Shown here: piece after piece, positions 1 to 8,672 of the stretch | Position numbering within the stretch: position 1 is the first letter of the stretch | Layout: each line of letters starts with the position of its first letter | Assembly (NCBI GenBank): GCA_026413325.1 | Contig: JANZYW010000003.1 | Span: forward strand, 1-62,317 | DNA from: Bacteroidia bacterium | Lineage (GTDB): Bacteria > Bacteroidota > Bacteroidia > SpSt-205 | DNA: 62,317 bases | Reading direction: 5' to 3' | The notes under the pieces: generated by a model | What the model was told of the DNA's origin: nothing | What the model saw: only the letters and a program-made list of their open reading frames with translations | Databases searched by the model: none | Position numbers and translations under genes: made by a program

Positions 1-416
1 TCATCTACCACCCGAGCTCCTTCTGCCTCTACGTAGTAAAACTGACCAGGCGAGAGAGGAGGCAAGAAAGAACGCGGGAGATAGAGTTCTGCCCGCACAA
101 GAGCATCTGCTGCCTCACGATCTACACAGCCCTGGAATCGGAGACGCCACTTCGAGCTTCTCCCCTGGTTTTTCCTAGCGGATGAAGTATGCGCCTCCCG
201 AAAAACTACTCGATGGGGAACTGCTTGCGACTGATGCGCAAATGCGACCCAGAAAACAGAGCAATCGTAGGCCTCAGGCTGCTCCGAGAAAGTCTCCACG
301 ATGACGTGGCCCCGCAAACCATGGGAGCGGAGCACGCGACCCCATAAAAAAAGCTCCGATAAGGGAAGAGGCCTTAGCTCCGAGCTGTAGTTTGGCTTGT
401 CTTCTGCGACTTCCAC
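1..416 (-). CDS. rimM: Ribosome maturation factor RimM, 3' end beyond the window
   Basis: This open frame on the minus strand runs off the left edge, so the C-terminal PRC-barrel part is missing. RimM binds ribosomal protein S19 and helps mature the 30S head. The visible translation holds the RimM N-terminal signature: GRVLRSHGLRG, then VIVETFSEQPE, then RFQGCVDREAADALV and ELYLPR, ending near LPPLSPGQFYY. It directly follows rpsP, the usual rpsP-rimM order. No ATG lies in frame before the conserved start. The GTG at 416 is the best candidate and would overlap rpsP by about 43 nt, so the start is uncertain. The family assignment is firm. Confidence 0.85.
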   Translation of the reverse strand, partial: MEVAEDKPNYSSELRPLPLSELFLWGRVLRSHGLRGHVIVETFSEQPEAYDCSVFWVAFAHQSQAVPHRVVFREAHTSSARKNQGRSSKWRLRFQGCVDREAADALVRAELYLPRSFLPPLSPGQFYYVEAEGARVVD

Positions 417-718
417 GCCTGATAAGCCGCTTCGATTTCCTCGGCGGTCTTGCCCTTACGCCAGAGATGGAGCTTTAGAAGTATGCCCTCTCGAGAAAGA
501 AGAGAGCGAACTGTCTCTGTGGGTTGGGCCCCCTTTTTTAGCCAGTATAAAACCCGCTCATGATCAAAACGAATCTCGGCTGGGTGGGTATTTGGGTTAT
601 AAAACCCGAGTTTCTCTATAAAACGGCCATCTCTTGGAGAACGACTATCTGCCGCTACCAGATGAAAGAAAGCATGATGTCTGCGTCCATCTCTGCGCAA
701 ACGGAGTTTCACTGCCAT
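374..718 (-). CDS. rpsP: 30S ribosomal protein S16
   Basis: Small-subunit ribosomal protein S16, about 114 residues, starting MAVKLRLRRDGRRHHAFFH and containing the typical RDGRFIEKLGFYNP segment. A longer frame begins with TTG at 727, but that TTG lies inside the TACCTTTG promoter box. The ATG at 718 is therefore chosen, and it gives the canonical S16 N-terminus. The C-terminal tail (about residues 90-114) is Lys/Ala/Gln/Thr rich, as in many Bacteroidota S16 proteins. Transcribed with rimM downstream. Confidence 0.97.
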   Translation of the reverse strand: MAVKLRLRRDGRRHHAFFHLVAADSRSPRDGRFIEKLGFYNPNTHPAEIRFDHERVLYWLKKGAQPTETVRSLLSREGILLKLHLWRKGKTAEEIEAAYQAWKSQKTSQTTARS

Positions 719-724
719 GGGGGG

Positions 725-732
725 CAAAGGTA
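725..732 (-). promoter_or_regulatory. -7 promoter box (TACCTTTG) of rpsP
   Basis: Exact TAnnTTTG match ending 6 nt before the rpsP ATG, leaving almost no room for a 5' leader. Confidence 0.75.
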
Positions 733-785
733 AGAAGATTCCCCGAAAGGGAAAAACTCCGAAAGGAATGAGGACTGTTGCCCAG

Positions 786-1526
786 CTATGAGCGGGGTAA
801 GAACTGGGCAGTGCGGAAGACCCAGCTATTCGTTTCCTCCGGAGCAGCCAAAATAGCCCTTCCTACCACCAGAAAAGCGGGAAACCATCTGCTATCTTCC
901 GAGAGCGTGCCTCCTTGTGCTCCCAATCCCGGGACTAAAAGCCAGTCTTCTGGACAAAGCGAGCGAAAAAATCCCATGTCTGCAGCATGATGGGCTCCCC
1001 ACACCCATCCAATCGTAGCCGAGGCGTCTTTCGGTCGCTCCCGTATGATCGAGGGCCAAATCGTTTCTTGCCAGGGAGGACATTCCGTAGTGCGGAGAAG
1101 AACAAATACCCACTTCCCTCCCCAGCTCCAGAAAGGCTGCAAGGCTTCCCATCCCATATACGGATGTACAGTTATGGCATCAAACGATAAATCCTCAAAA
1201 AAGGCTCGAGCATAGGCCTTACTGGTATAAGCGATATCCCCTCGCTTTGCATCTGCGATGGCCAAGGCTTCGGAAGGAAGCGCTTGCCGAAGTCGGCGCA
1301 AAAGACCCCACCCCGCTTCCCCCCACTGCTCATAAAAGGCGGTATTCAGCTTGTAGGCGATGGCCTGCGAACTCGTTATGTCGATTACTTCTCGAAGGTA
1401 TCTCTCTATCTGCGATAGTCCTCCCTTCCATACTGAAGGGGGAAGCGCTTCTGGAGCTGGGTCAAGCGCCACACACAATAAACTCCTTTTAGCTTGAGCC
1501 AGCTGATACACCTCGCCTGGGCTCAC
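786..1526 (-). CDS. pyrF: Orotidine 5'-phosphate decarboxylase
   Basis: Catalyses OMP to UMP, the last step of de novo pyrimidine synthesis, in the cytoplasm. The 246-residue product has the catalytic Asp-x-Lys-x-x-Asp tetrad segment ADAKRGDIAYTS (D92, K94, D97), the N-terminal substrate strand LLCVALDP and the phosphate-binding C-terminal segment VVGRAILAA. The length and spacing fit the longer 'type 2' PyrF subfamily. The start ATG overlaps the stop of lolA by 4 nt (ATGA), so the two are translationally coupled and share the lolA promoter. Confidence 0.95.
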   Translation of the reverse strand: MSPGEVYQLAQAKRSLLCVALDPAPEALPPSVWKGGLSQIERYLREVIDITSSQAIAYKLNTAFYEQWGEAGWGLLRRLRQALPSEALAIADAKRGDIAYTSKAYARAFFEDLSFDAITVHPYMGWEALQPFWSWGGKWVFVLLRTTECPPWQETIWPSIIRERPKDASATIGWVWGAHHAADMGFFRSLCPEDWLLVPGLGAQGGTLSEDSRWFPAFLVVGRAILAAPEETNSWVFRTAQFLPRS

Positions 1527-2158
1527 CGCAGATCGATTATTTGTACGCCTGGATGCTGCTTTACATCAAAAACAAAGGCAGAATCCGGAATAGGCTGAGT
1601 ATCATAAGATTTGAGTTCATATTCGACGACCGTCCCATCTCGATGAGAGATCCGCATACGCTGAGGAAGCTCTGTCTGCGCATCTATCCATACTTCCACA
1701 CGGAAGTAATCGGTCGTATCGCTAATGGGGAAAAGTGACACCTTATGAACAGTTCTTCCCTTGTATGTCTCGGTACGATCGTGACGTACTTTCATGTCCT
1801 GATCATAGATCCGAAATACTCGCTCGAGACTGAATCCCTCTTTTGGGTCATACGTAGAAACGTTGACCTCTTTTTCTTTCTTGAGAAACTGCCAGACTGT
1901 TTTGCCATCGGAGAGGATAGCAATATCTCCCAGATCCACTGCGAAGCGATTTTTCTTAGGGTGATACCGAAGTGTACCGGTGCGACTGATGCGTTTCTGA
2001 GTAGTATCGGCCCGATTCTCTACTACGTACGTAAACTGAACTGTCATGTACTCCATTGATTTCAGCTTCTTCCGTGAGCGGCGGACAAGATCGTTGGCTC
2101 TTGGATCCACCTGAGCGAGGAGGATTCCGATACAAGCACCTTTCCAAAGCCAAGTCAT
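1523..2158 (-). CDS. lolA: LolA-like outer-membrane lipoprotein carrier
   Basis: Periplasmic chaperone of 211 residues in the LolA family, which shuttles lipoproteins from the inner to the outer membrane. It opens with a short signal peptide (MTWLWKGACIGILLAQ, cleaved before Gln), followed by the family pattern of a beta-rich half-barrel: FTYVVENRAD, GTLRYHPKKNRFAVDL, ILSDGKTVWQF, then YFRVEVWIDAQTELPQ. A TATCTTTG box ends 4 nt before the ATG. Translationally coupled to pyrF downstream. Pairing with pyrF rather than with ftsK, its usual Bacteroidota neighbour, is unremarkable. Confidence 0.85.
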   Translation of the reverse strand: MTWLWKGACIGILLAQVDPRANDLVRRSRKKLKSMEYMTVQFTYVVENRADTTQKRISRTGTLRYHPKKNRFAVDLGDIAILSDGKTVWQFLKKEKEVNVSTYDPKEGFSLERVFRIYDQDMKVRHDRTETYKGRTVHKVSLFPISDTTDYFRVEVWIDAQTELPQRMRISHRDGTVVEYELKSYDTQPIPDSAFVFDVKQHPGVQIIDLR

Positions 2159-2162
2159 CGCT

Positions 2163-2170
2163 CAAAGATA
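2163..2170 (-). promoter_or_regulatory. -7 promoter box (TATCTTTG) of lolA-pyrF
   Basis: Exact match; 4 nt separate it from the lolA ATG. Confidence 0.75.
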
Positions 2171-2245
2171 CGATGAGCCCAAAGGTCTCTGCCCTTAGGT
2201 TTCTTTCTCCCGATTGCCCACCGGCTCGCTTACTCACCCCGAGGC

Positions 2246-3943
2246 TTATCCTATTTCCATCGCTAAGAGGAGCAGATCGTCTGTCTGCGTCCGCCCAGAA
2301 GCCCAGAGTCGTATCGCCTCCCTCAAGTGAGCTATCTGTTCCTTCAAAGTAAGGTTGCTATATGTCTGAAGAAATGCTTTCAAACGACTACTGGAAAATC
2401 GCTTGCCCTCCATGTTGAGCTGATCGACCAGCCCATCTGAAAATAGGTAGATTCGATCCCCAGGCTGGAGAGTGAGTCGCTGGAGAGTAGGAGGGGTGCG
2501 CTGCTGATCATTTCTCGTGACGCTTATATCTTGCAAGCCGCCTGAGAGAGCATAGACTTCCCCTCCCCGCACCACCCACAGAGGCCTGCGAGCTCCCAAA
2601 TAAAGGGCTTTCCGTGTAGAAGAGGTATAAGAAAGCAGAGCCAACTCAAATCCATCTAAAAGAGGGGCTTCTCCGCCGAAAACCTCTTGGATATCCTTGA
2701 CGAGGTGGGCATATATTCGCTCTAAGTCACCCTGATAGTGACTTAGGATTTGTCTCAGCACTGTGGCTGCATAGATACTCAACATCGCAGCAGAAACCCC
2801 ATGTCCCGTACTATCTCCCATCGCAAGAACCAGTTGATCTCCTATCGGCTCGGCTACATAAAAATCTCCCCCCACCCCCATCTGTGGAGCATACCAAACC
2901 TCCACTACAGAAAAGAAGGGACGAAGCTGTTCTACAGGAGTGAGAAATCGACTTTGAATGCGAAAAGCGTACTGAAAAGATTGGTTGAGCTCCTCCTGAT
3001 AGATGCGGAGCCGCTCTTCACGCTCTTTTCGCTTAGTAACATTGAGCATAGAACCCAGATAATGGGTAGTATTCCCCAGTTCATCTCTTATAGGAACTAT
3101 GCTGATGAGCATCCAGTAGCCTTTTCCCTGCTTATCATACGCATAGATCTCTCGAGTAAATGGTGCTCGGCTGAGATGAGATAGAATCGAGTTCTCAGGA
3201 GTGGGACTTGTCTCCGGGGTCGGAAGTAGATACCCAAAGGTACCGCCCACGTCATCTGCTCGACGCCCTACCAGTTCTGAGGCAGGCCAGCCCGACGCCC
3301 GCTCAAACATGCGGTTTACCCAAACGATATGTCCTTGACCATCCAAAATGAACTGCATCATGTGGGAATAGGCGGTAGCAGCTGCCAGGAGACGAATCTT
3401 CTCCGACTGTTGGATGAGCTCTTCCATCACTGCTTCTTTCTCTGAGGCGAGGCGATCTGCCCGGTCTATCTGCTCCTGCAGCTGAGACGCATACCGAATA
3501 AGCTCTTCCTTCATCATCTCGAGCTCCGAGACATCCTGGAAGATTAGGAGGAAATGACTGCATGTTCCCTCTGGGGTAGGCAGCCCCATCCACAGACCAT
3601 TGATGGGTTTATCCCCTTCCACAGAACGAAAATGAACGCTATACTGCCCTTCCTGCATCCTCTCGGTGTAGAGCCGAAGAATCGGTTCAGAAGGATGAAA
3701 ATAGGTTTCTAAGAGAGAAAGAGGCGTCATTCGCCGCAGCTCTCTACCCGATATGCCCATTAAGAGCAAACTGGCAGGACTTGCCCAGCTGATACGGTCC
3801 CTCTGAACGTCAAAGACAAAGACTGGTATGGGGAAAAACTGCGCCATCTTATCGGCCAGATAGGCATCCAAAGGCATCTCTTCCAGACCCAGTTGAGATG
3901 CTTGCCCCATCATCCGCCGTACCAGATCTCCTAAGGAAGCCAT
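2246..3943 (-). CDS. PAS-domain SpoIIE-type serine phosphatase
   Basis: Cytoplasmic signalling protein of 565 residues with no membrane segment. Two PAS-like domains (roughly 25-135 and 190-310) flank a short coiled coil (about 140-180). The second PAS is followed by a PAC-type motif (GSMLNVTKRKEREERL). The C-terminal third (about 345-565) is a PP2C/SpoIIE phosphatase with the metal-binding motifs GVGGDFY and MGDSTGHG and the late FSDGLVDQ and TQTDDLLLL motifs. Such enzymes usually dephosphorylate an anti-anti-sigma factor in a partner-switch pathway; no STAS or anti-sigma gene is nearby, so the target is unknown. It starts 8 nt after the PLP-enzyme gene and probably shares its transcript. 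Confidence 0.88.
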   Translation of the reverse strand: MASLGDLVRRMMGQASQLGLEEMPLDAYLADKMAQFFPIPVFVFDVQRDRISWASPASLLLMGISGRELRRMTPLSLLETYFHPSEPILRLYTERMQEGQYSVHFRSVEGDKPINGLWMGLPTPEGTCSHFLLIFQDVSELEMMKEELIRYASQLQEQIDRADRLASEKEAVMEELIQQSEKIRLLAAATAYSHMMQFILDGQGHIVWVNRMFERASGWPASELVGRRADDVGGTFGYLLPTPETSPTPENSILSHLSRAPFTREIYAYDKQGKGYWMLISIVPIRDELGNTTHYLGSMLNVTKRKEREERLRIYQEELNQSFQYAFRIQSRFLTPVEQLRPFFSVVEVWYAPQMGVGGDFYVAEPIGDQLVLAMGDSTGHGVSAAMLSIYAATVLRQILSHYQGDLERIYAHLVKDIQEVFGGEAPLLDGFELALLSYTSSTRKALYLGARRPLWVVRGGEVYALSGGLQDISVTRNDQQRTPPTLQRLTLQPGDRIYLFSDGLVDQLNMEGKRFSSSRLKAFLQTYSNLTLKEQIAHLREAIRLWASGRTQTDDLLLLAMEIG

Positions 3944-3951
3944 AGACTGTG

Positions 3952-5097
3952 TCAGACCCGTTGGAGGGCAGATTGGAGATCTATTATGAGGTCCTCACTA
4001 TCCTCGATACCCACCGAAAGACGCAAGAGACCTGGCGTGATACCCAAGGTACGCCGCTCCTCTTCTGGGATAGAAGCATGCGTCATCGTAGCGGGGTGGT
4101 TCACCAGGGACTCTACCCCTCCTAAACTCTCCGCCAGAGTAAATACCTGTAAAGATTCCCAAAATCCACGCAGATCTTCTGGGTCCTGGACTGGAATCTC
4201 AAAAGACACCATCCCTCCCGGAAGGCGCATCTGCTGTTTTGCCAAAAGATATTGGGGGTGGGTCAAAAGCCCAGGATAGTACACTCGAGCCACTTTGGGG
4301 TGAGTAGCCAAAAACTCTGCCACTTTCTGAGCATTTTCACAGTGTTTCTGCATCCGCAGAGGCAACGTTTTGATACCCCTCAGCACGAGAAAACAGTCCA
4401 TAGGTCCTGGGACTGCCCCTACCGCATTTTGTAGAAAGCGAAGGCGATGATAATCCTCTTCCCGATTAAGCATAATAGCCCCCATCACAACATCAGAATG
4501 CCCACCCAGGTATTTGGTGGCAGAATGGACGACGATATCTGCCTCCATCTCTAATGGATTTTGAAGGTAGGGAGTGGCAAACGTATTATCCACAACAAGC
4601 TTTGCCCCCCGCTGATGGGCCACATCTGCCAGTGCAGGGATAGGCGAAACATGCAAGAGGGGATTGCTGGGTGTCTCTACCCACAGCAGGCGGGTTTCAG
4701 GCCGAAATGCCGATTCTACCTGCGCCACATCCGTCGTATCCACAAAGTCAAAGCTTAGCCCCCAGGGCTCAAAGACTCGACGCATGATCCGATACGTCCC
4801 TCCATACAAATCTCGGCTGACGAGCACATGGTCGCCAGGAGAGAGAAGGCGCAAGACTGCATCTGTCGCAGCTAAACCAGATGCGAAAGCTAATGCATAC
4901 GAAGCCCCCTCCAGTTGAGCCAACGCCATCTCCAAAGCCGTTCGAGTGGGGTTATGGGTACGGCTGTATTCATATCCCTTATGAACCCCAGGGGCTTCTT
5001 GGGCATACGTAGAAGTGAAGTATACGGGCACCATCACCGCTCCTGTAAGCGGATCCGGCTCTGTCCCCGCATGAACTGCCAGTGTGTGCCATTTCAC
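3952..5097 (-). CDS. Trans-sulfuration PLP enzyme (cystathionine synthase/lyase family)
   Basis: Member of the Cys/Met metabolism PLP-dependent family, 381 residues, acting on cystathionine, homocysteine or O-acyl-homoserine in sulfur amino-acid metabolism. Visible family motifs are YEYSRTHNPTR, the PLP phosphate site FASGLAAT, VDNTFATPYLQNPL, the Schiff-base lysine in HSATKYLGGHSD, and the C-terminal SLGGVESLVNHPA...RLSVGIED. Sequence alone does not separate cystathionine gamma-synthase, beta-lyase or gamma-lyase. The frame starts with GTG at 5097; an ATG two bases further in is out of frame. TACCTTTG ends 5 nt upstream. Confidence 0.93.
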   Translation of the reverse strand: MKWHTLAVHAGTEPDPLTGAVMVPVYFTSTYAQEAPGVHKGYEYSRTHNPTRTALEMALAQLEGASYALAFASGLAATDAVLRLLSPGDHVLVSRDLYGGTYRIMRRVFEPWGLSFDFVDTTDVAQVESAFRPETRLLWVETPSNPLLHVSPIPALADVAHQRGAKLVVDNTFATPYLQNPLEMEADIVVHSATKYLGGHSDVVMGAIMLNREEDYHRLRFLQNAVGAVPGPMDCFLVLRGIKTLPLRMQKHCENAQKVAEFLATHPKVARVYYPGLLTHPQYLLAKQQMRLPGGMVSFEIPVQDPEDLRGFWESLQVFTLAESLGGVESLVNHPATMTHASIPEEERRTLGITPGLLRLSVGIEDSEDLIIDLQSALQRV

Positions 5098-5102
5098 GGG
5101 TA

Positions 5103-5110
5103 CAAAGGTA
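5103..5110 (-). promoter_or_regulatory. -7 promoter box (TACCTTTG) of the trans-sulfuration gene
   Basis: Exact match, 5 nt before a GTG start codon. Confidence 0.75.
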
Positions 5111-5191
5111 GAATCTCAGACACTAAGGCCCCATCTTTCTTGCCCCAAACACAGCATGCGATTTCAAGAACATCACCCAAAGACTGTCAAC

Positions 5192-6388
5192 CTATACTCG
5201 AGTTATGATACTTCTCGTTTCCATAGCGCGCGCTCGCGCCTCTGCCGAAAAGTAATACCGAAAAGTAGCATGGACCTTGCTACGACGAGCCTGCGTAGCC
5301 TCTAACACTGCCAGCATCGCAGGGTTAAAGTCCCCTACCCAGCTGAGTTCTGCATGCGTGATGCCCATTTTCAAGGCAGAAGGTATCGGCAGATAAGCAA
5401 GGGCCGACTCTAACCCCCTGCGCTGATACCGAGGACGAACTCCCATGAGCATCACGCGAGCGCGAGTGAGGATACCCCGATGTCGATACCATGCATACTT
5501 ATTGCGCTTCCTCCATAGAAAGGTAAGCAACTGCCACAGATTAGGCTTGCCCCGCCAGGGACGAAAAATCTGATTAAGGTCAGGCAGGGCTAAAATCACC
5601 CCCGCCGGATCCCCATCCACATACGCAAAAAATATCATCTCTTCTATGAGTACAGGACGCAGCCCCTCCACCAACCGAAGCACTCTTTCTTCCGTAAGGG
5701 GTACAAAATGCTCATGAAAGCGCCACGCATCATTGTAAATCTGCATAAAGTCTAAGGCATATTTGCGGAGATGAGCTAAATCAGGATGGGCAAAAGAAAC
5801 CCCCTCTCTTTGAGCAGCTCGCAGAGCAATACGAACGATGCGATCAGGGATCTCTCGCAGATCTAACTCACGAGACTCTTGACGAAAATACACCTCGAAC
5901 CCATATCGTTCTAAAAACTCTGCATAATACGGCTTATTGTACGGCATGCCATAAGAAGGCGGACTATCAAAACCTTCTATCAGCACTCCCCAGAAGCGGT
6001 CATTTTCCCCAAAATTGATACAAGCATCCGCTGCCTCCATACCCCGGTCAGCAAGCCATGCCTGCGCGGTAGACAGTAAGTCCTCTGCGACCGAATAGTC
6101 TTCTATACATTCAAAGAAGCCTATCCCCCCAGTAGGTACGATATACTTCTGAGCCTTAGGATAATAAATGAAGGCGGCAATACGGCCCACCACTTGCCCC
6201 TTGGGAGTGGAGGCGACCCACCACTGGGCCTCTCCTGCTGAAAAATGCGGATTCTTCCGAGGATCAAAAAGGGCCCTGAGCTCCATATCCAAGGGACCCA
6301 CCCAATGAGGATCTCCTCGATAGAGCGTCCGTGGTAAGTCTAAAAAGGCAGCTTTATGAGCAGCAGTCGTAGCGGGAACTACTGGCAT
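5192..6388 (-). CDS. GNAT-superfamily acyltransferase-like protein
   Basis: A 398-residue cytoplasmic protein with the layout of a double-GNAT protein. The N-terminal half contains RTLYRGDPHWVGPL, GRIAAFIYYPKAQ and GGIGFFECIED, a pattern seen in a conserved Bacteroidota/Chloroflexota GNAT-like family. The C-terminal half carries MLMGVRPRYQRRGLESAL, which resembles an acetyl-CoA pyrophosphate-binding loop (R-x-x-G-x-[GA]). The substrate is unknown. It starts 12 nt after the nuclease gene, but has its own exact promoter box overlapping the nuclease stop codon. Confidence 0.7.
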   Translation of the reverse strand: MPVVPATTAAHKAAFLDLPRTLYRGDPHWVGPLDMELRALFDPRKNPHFSAGEAQWWVASTPKGQVVGRIAAFIYYPKAQKYIVPTGGIGFFECIEDYSVAEDLLSTAQAWLADRGMEAADACINFGENDRFWGVLIEGFDSPPSYGMPYNKPYYAEFLERYGFEVYFRQESRELDLREIPDRIVRIALRAAQREGVSFAHPDLAHLRKYALDFMQIYNDAWRFHEHFVPLTEERVLRLVEGLRPVLIEEMIFFAYVDGDPAGVILALPDLNQIFRPWRGKPNLWQLLTFLWRKRNKYAWYRHRGILTRARVMLMGVRPRYQRRGLESALAYLPIPSALKMGITHAELSWVGDFNPAMLAVLEATQARRSKVHATFRYYFSAEARARAMETRSIITRV

Positions 6389-6395
6389 GTAAAGA

Positions 6396-6403
6396 CAAAG
6401 TTA
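6396..6403 (-). promoter_or_regulatory. -7 promoter box (TAACTTTG) of the GNAT gene, overlapping the nuclease stop codon
   Basis: The TAA at 6403-6401 is both the stop codon of the NUC1 nuclease and the first three bases of this box. It ends 7 nt before the GNAT ATG. Confidence 0.7.
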
Positions 6404-7351
6404 GCGATGCCGCCTGGCAGAAGATACCTGCCAAAAGCGCCTGTCCCATCGACCTTCGATCCGTTCTTCTACCGAATCGGGTAAAGCCGCATAAAAATCG
6501 ATACCTGTTATCTTTTCTACTGAATCGACTCTCACCAGAAAGTCTACCGGACTCTTGCGAGAAGCTGCATGAGGCACCAAAAAAGCTACCGCTTGAGGGG
6601 CTTTTTCATCCTCTAACCAATACACAACCTTATAGAAAGCAGTAGGAACGGTCACTCGATTGAGACCGATTGCGTCTTTGTTTTTGTCTAAAACAGGGCC
6701 GGTGTACACCACGAGCCGCTTTTTTTCCCTTGCCCAGCGCCGAACCGTACTTTCTACCTCCTCCCAGATACCCGCATTGAACTCATGAAGCTGAGGACTC
6801 ATGTTAGAGAGATAAAAAGTTTCACTCATTCCCACAGAGTCCCACTTGAAATCTCCCGCCGGTACGAGATGCCCTCTGTCGTATCCCGAACGCCGATAGT
6901 CCTCAAGCTGGGCCGACCCCGTAGTGACATACGGATCAGGACGAAAATCCTGTGTACGAGCTACTCGCCCAGCCGATAACCTCTTCCCCTCCAGTATATG
7001 CACAGTCCATCGAGCCTGCTCGTGATGCTCATCATAACAAAGCACGTAGTAGCGGTGCCGGACCCGTACGCAGCCAGGAAACTCTGCATAGGCAAGTTCC
7101 AGCGCAATATAGTCCGACAAATGCTTCTCTTCTTTCGCTGCTATCTTTGAAAGGGGTTTCTCAGACACACCTTCTCCGCGATTCGCTACGGAGGAAGGAC
7201 CAGCTGTTCTCTCTGTAGAGGGCGAGAGAGTGTCCACTTCAGGCATGGAAGGAGAAGAAGCAGACACAGAGGGAGGCGTCATTTTGTGTAGCCATAACCA
7301 CATGGCTGCCCCCACCAACCCCAAGAGGAACACGATAAGGAAAGGACGCAC
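6401..7351 (-). CDS. DNA/RNA non-specific endonuclease (NUC1 family), membrane-anchored or secreted
   Basis: A 316-residue beta-beta-alpha-metal nuclease. The N-terminus (residues 1-22, MRPFLIVFLLGLVGAAMWLW) is a signal anchor, followed by a Ser/Pro/Thr-rich linker (about 25-75). The catalytic domain contains the DRGH signature at 158-161 (general base His161) within GYDRGHLVPAGDF, and the metal-ligand region FNAGIWEEVE (Asn192). It probably acts outside the cytoplasm on nucleic acid, for nutrient use or defence; no immunity gene is visible beside it. The frame starts with GTG at 7351, 4 nt after a TACCTTTG box. Confidence 0.92.
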   Translation of the reverse strand: MRPFLIVFLLGLVGAAMWLWLHKMTPPSVSASSPSMPEVDTLSPSTERTAGPSSVANRGEGVSEKPLSKIAAKEEKHLSDYIALELAYAEFPGCVRVRHRYYVLCYDEHHEQARWTVHILEGKRLSAGRVARTQDFRPDPYVTTGSAQLEDYRRSGYDRGHLVPAGDFKWDSVGMSETFYLSNMSPQLHEFNAGIWEEVESTVRRWAREKKRLVVYTGPVLDKNKDAIGLNRVTVPTAFYKVVYWLEDEKAPQAVAFLVPHAASRKSPVDFLVRVDSVEKITGIDFYAALPDSVEERIEGRWDRRFWQVSSARRHR

Positions 7352-7355
7352 TCTA

Positions 7356-7363
7356 CAAAGGTA
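7356..7363 (-). promoter_or_regulatory. -7 promoter box (TACCTTTG) of the NUC1 gene
   Basis: Exact match, 4 nt before the GTG start; it lies within the 17-nt gap after the LytTR gene. Confidence 0.7.
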
Positions 7364-7368
7364 TCCTC

Positions 7369-8094
7369 TTATTCCCGCAACCCTACTGTCCTCAGAAGTC
7401 CCGGAGCGAAGTCACGGCTACACATGTAGACAGTTCCAGTGTGCAAAACCACCTTATACCGCCCTGAAAACCAGGTGAGGACCTCTTGTATCGCTTCGCT
7501 ATTTACGATAGCGTCCCGAGCGATCCGAATAAAAGGAGGATGAGGAAGCTTTTCTTCTACCTGCTGGAGCGTATAGGCACGAGTGGTATGCACCTCCCCA
7601 GAACGCGTCTCGATATAAAGGGTTCTATCTTCTATACGAACCCCCACGATGTCAGTGCAAGACAAAATGAGATGGCCTTCTTTCTGCGGGATAGGAAGGC
7701 GCATACTGCCTCCGCCCCCTTCTCGCATGACTTGGACTCGACGCTGAGCTCGAGCCAGGGCTTGACGCAGTCGGTCCAGAGAAAAAGGTTTGAGAAGGTA
7801 ATCTACAGCTCCTCCCTCAAAAGCCTTAACGGCATGCTCCGCATAAGCCGTCGTGAATATAACAGCAGGGGGATGGGGAAGGCTTGCAGCAAAATGCATA
7901 AGAGAAACGCCATCAACCCCCGGCATCTCAATATCCAGGAGGACGATATCCCAGCTCTCTTCTTGCAACCGCTGCAAAGCCGACTCTCCATCCACCGCTT
8001 CCTTTACCTGCATATCCCCTATCTGAGCCAGGTACCGCTGAAGAAGCCGACGAGCCGGTTCTTCATCCTCCACGACCAAAACGCGCCATGCCAT
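7369..8094 (-). CDS. LytTR-family response regulator
   Basis: Two-component regulator of 241 residues. The receiver domain (1-120) has the acidic pair VVEDEE, phospho-acceptor Asp54 in VLLDIEMPG, TTAY and Lys102 in LLKPF. The LytTR DNA-binding domain (about 140-235) shows IVGVRIEDRTLYIETRSG and FIRIARDAIVNSEAI. No LytS-type histidine kinase is adjacent, so the partner is elsewhere. It follows the phosphopantetheinyl transferase gene by 11 nt; a near-match box (TAATATTG) lies 6 nt before its ATG, so co-transcription and independent transcription are both possible. Confidence 0.93.
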   Translation of the reverse strand: MAWRVLVVEDEEPARRLLQRYLAQIGDMQVKEAVDGESALQRLQEESWDIVLLDIEMPGVDGVSLMHFAASLPHPPAVIFTTAYAEHAVKAFEGGAVDYLLKPFSLDRLRQALARAQRRVQVMREGGGGSMRLPIPQKEGHLILSCTDIVGVRIEDRTLYIETRSGEVHTTRAYTLQQVEEKLPHPPFIRIARDAIVNSEAIQEVLTWFSGRYKVVLHTGTVYMCSRDFAPGLLRTVGLRE

Positions 8095-8105
8095 CTACGC
8101 CAATA

Positions 8106-8672
8106 TTAGGATTTTTCTGGGGATTCTACACGGCCCACTGCCATCAACCACCCTTCCCCATGGAAAAAAGCCAAACCAATCTCACAGCTACCCCCTGATT
8201 TCATAGAAACAACTCTCTCTCCAAGAAATAATAAATCATGCCTAAATGACAAACTGTCAAATTTAGAGGATAAAATCTTGTAAGCAACCTCTTTAGAGCA
8301 CCATACTTTCCATATTGAAATGTTTTCATTCATAAATCTCTCCTTTTCAGATGGATGCATAAAATACTCGCATACCCCCGCAGGAAAAGGACGCAGGCGC
8401 TCAATGTCTATAGCTACTGGATAGGGCGCAGAGATGGCGGCTGCCCAAGGGTAGCTATGGGAAAGAGAATAAAAGCCAGAAGAGGAGAGCATAGCTCGAG
8501 CCGCCCGGGCAGCGAGAGACTCTTTCCTCCGACGCTCGTGCGTAATCTGCCCGATATGGGCGGCCTCTTCTGCAGAAAGTCTTGAGAGATCCCACAACTG
8601 CTCTTCGGACTCCGCGATTTTCCACACAGCCCATTCTGCCTCGTCCCAACTTCCCCTGTATATTAGAGGCAT
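8106..8672 (-). CDS. 4'-phosphopantetheinyl transferase superfamily protein
   Basis: Transfers phosphopantetheine from CoA to a serine of acyl- or peptidyl-carrier proteins. The 188-residue product has the Sfp/AcpT-type signatures: LSHS (about 70-73), the Mg-binding pair AIDIE (Asp89, Glu91) and the third motif WCSKEVAYK (Glu128, Lys132). It is shorter than Sfp (about 225 residues), closer to the compact Bacteroidota forms. Its ATG overlaps the ATG of the divergent gene at 8671 in a shared CATG. No carrier-protein or polyketide gene lies in the window, so the substrate is unknown. Confidence 0.85.
   Translation of the reverse strand: MPLIYRGSWDEAEWAVWKIAESEEQLWDLSRLSAEEAAHIGQITHERRRKESLAARAARAMLSSSGFYSLSHSYPWAAAISAPYPVAIDIERLRPFPAGVCEYFMHPSEKERFMNENISIWKVWCSKEVAYKILSSKFDSLSFRHDLLFLGERVVSMKSGGSCEIGLAFFHGEGWLMAVGRVESPEKS
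8659..8666 (+). promoter_or_regulatory. Imperfect -7 box (TATATTAG) before the gene at 8671
   Basis: One mismatch to TAnnTTTG, 4 nt before the ATG. It lies inside the coding region of the divergent transferase gene. Confidence 0.4.

Noticed and set aside
7486-8109. Plus-strand open frame of 207 codons
   Set aside because: It is the antisense shadow of the LytTR regulator, whose receiver and DNA-binding motifs are unmistakable; the shadow has no family features.
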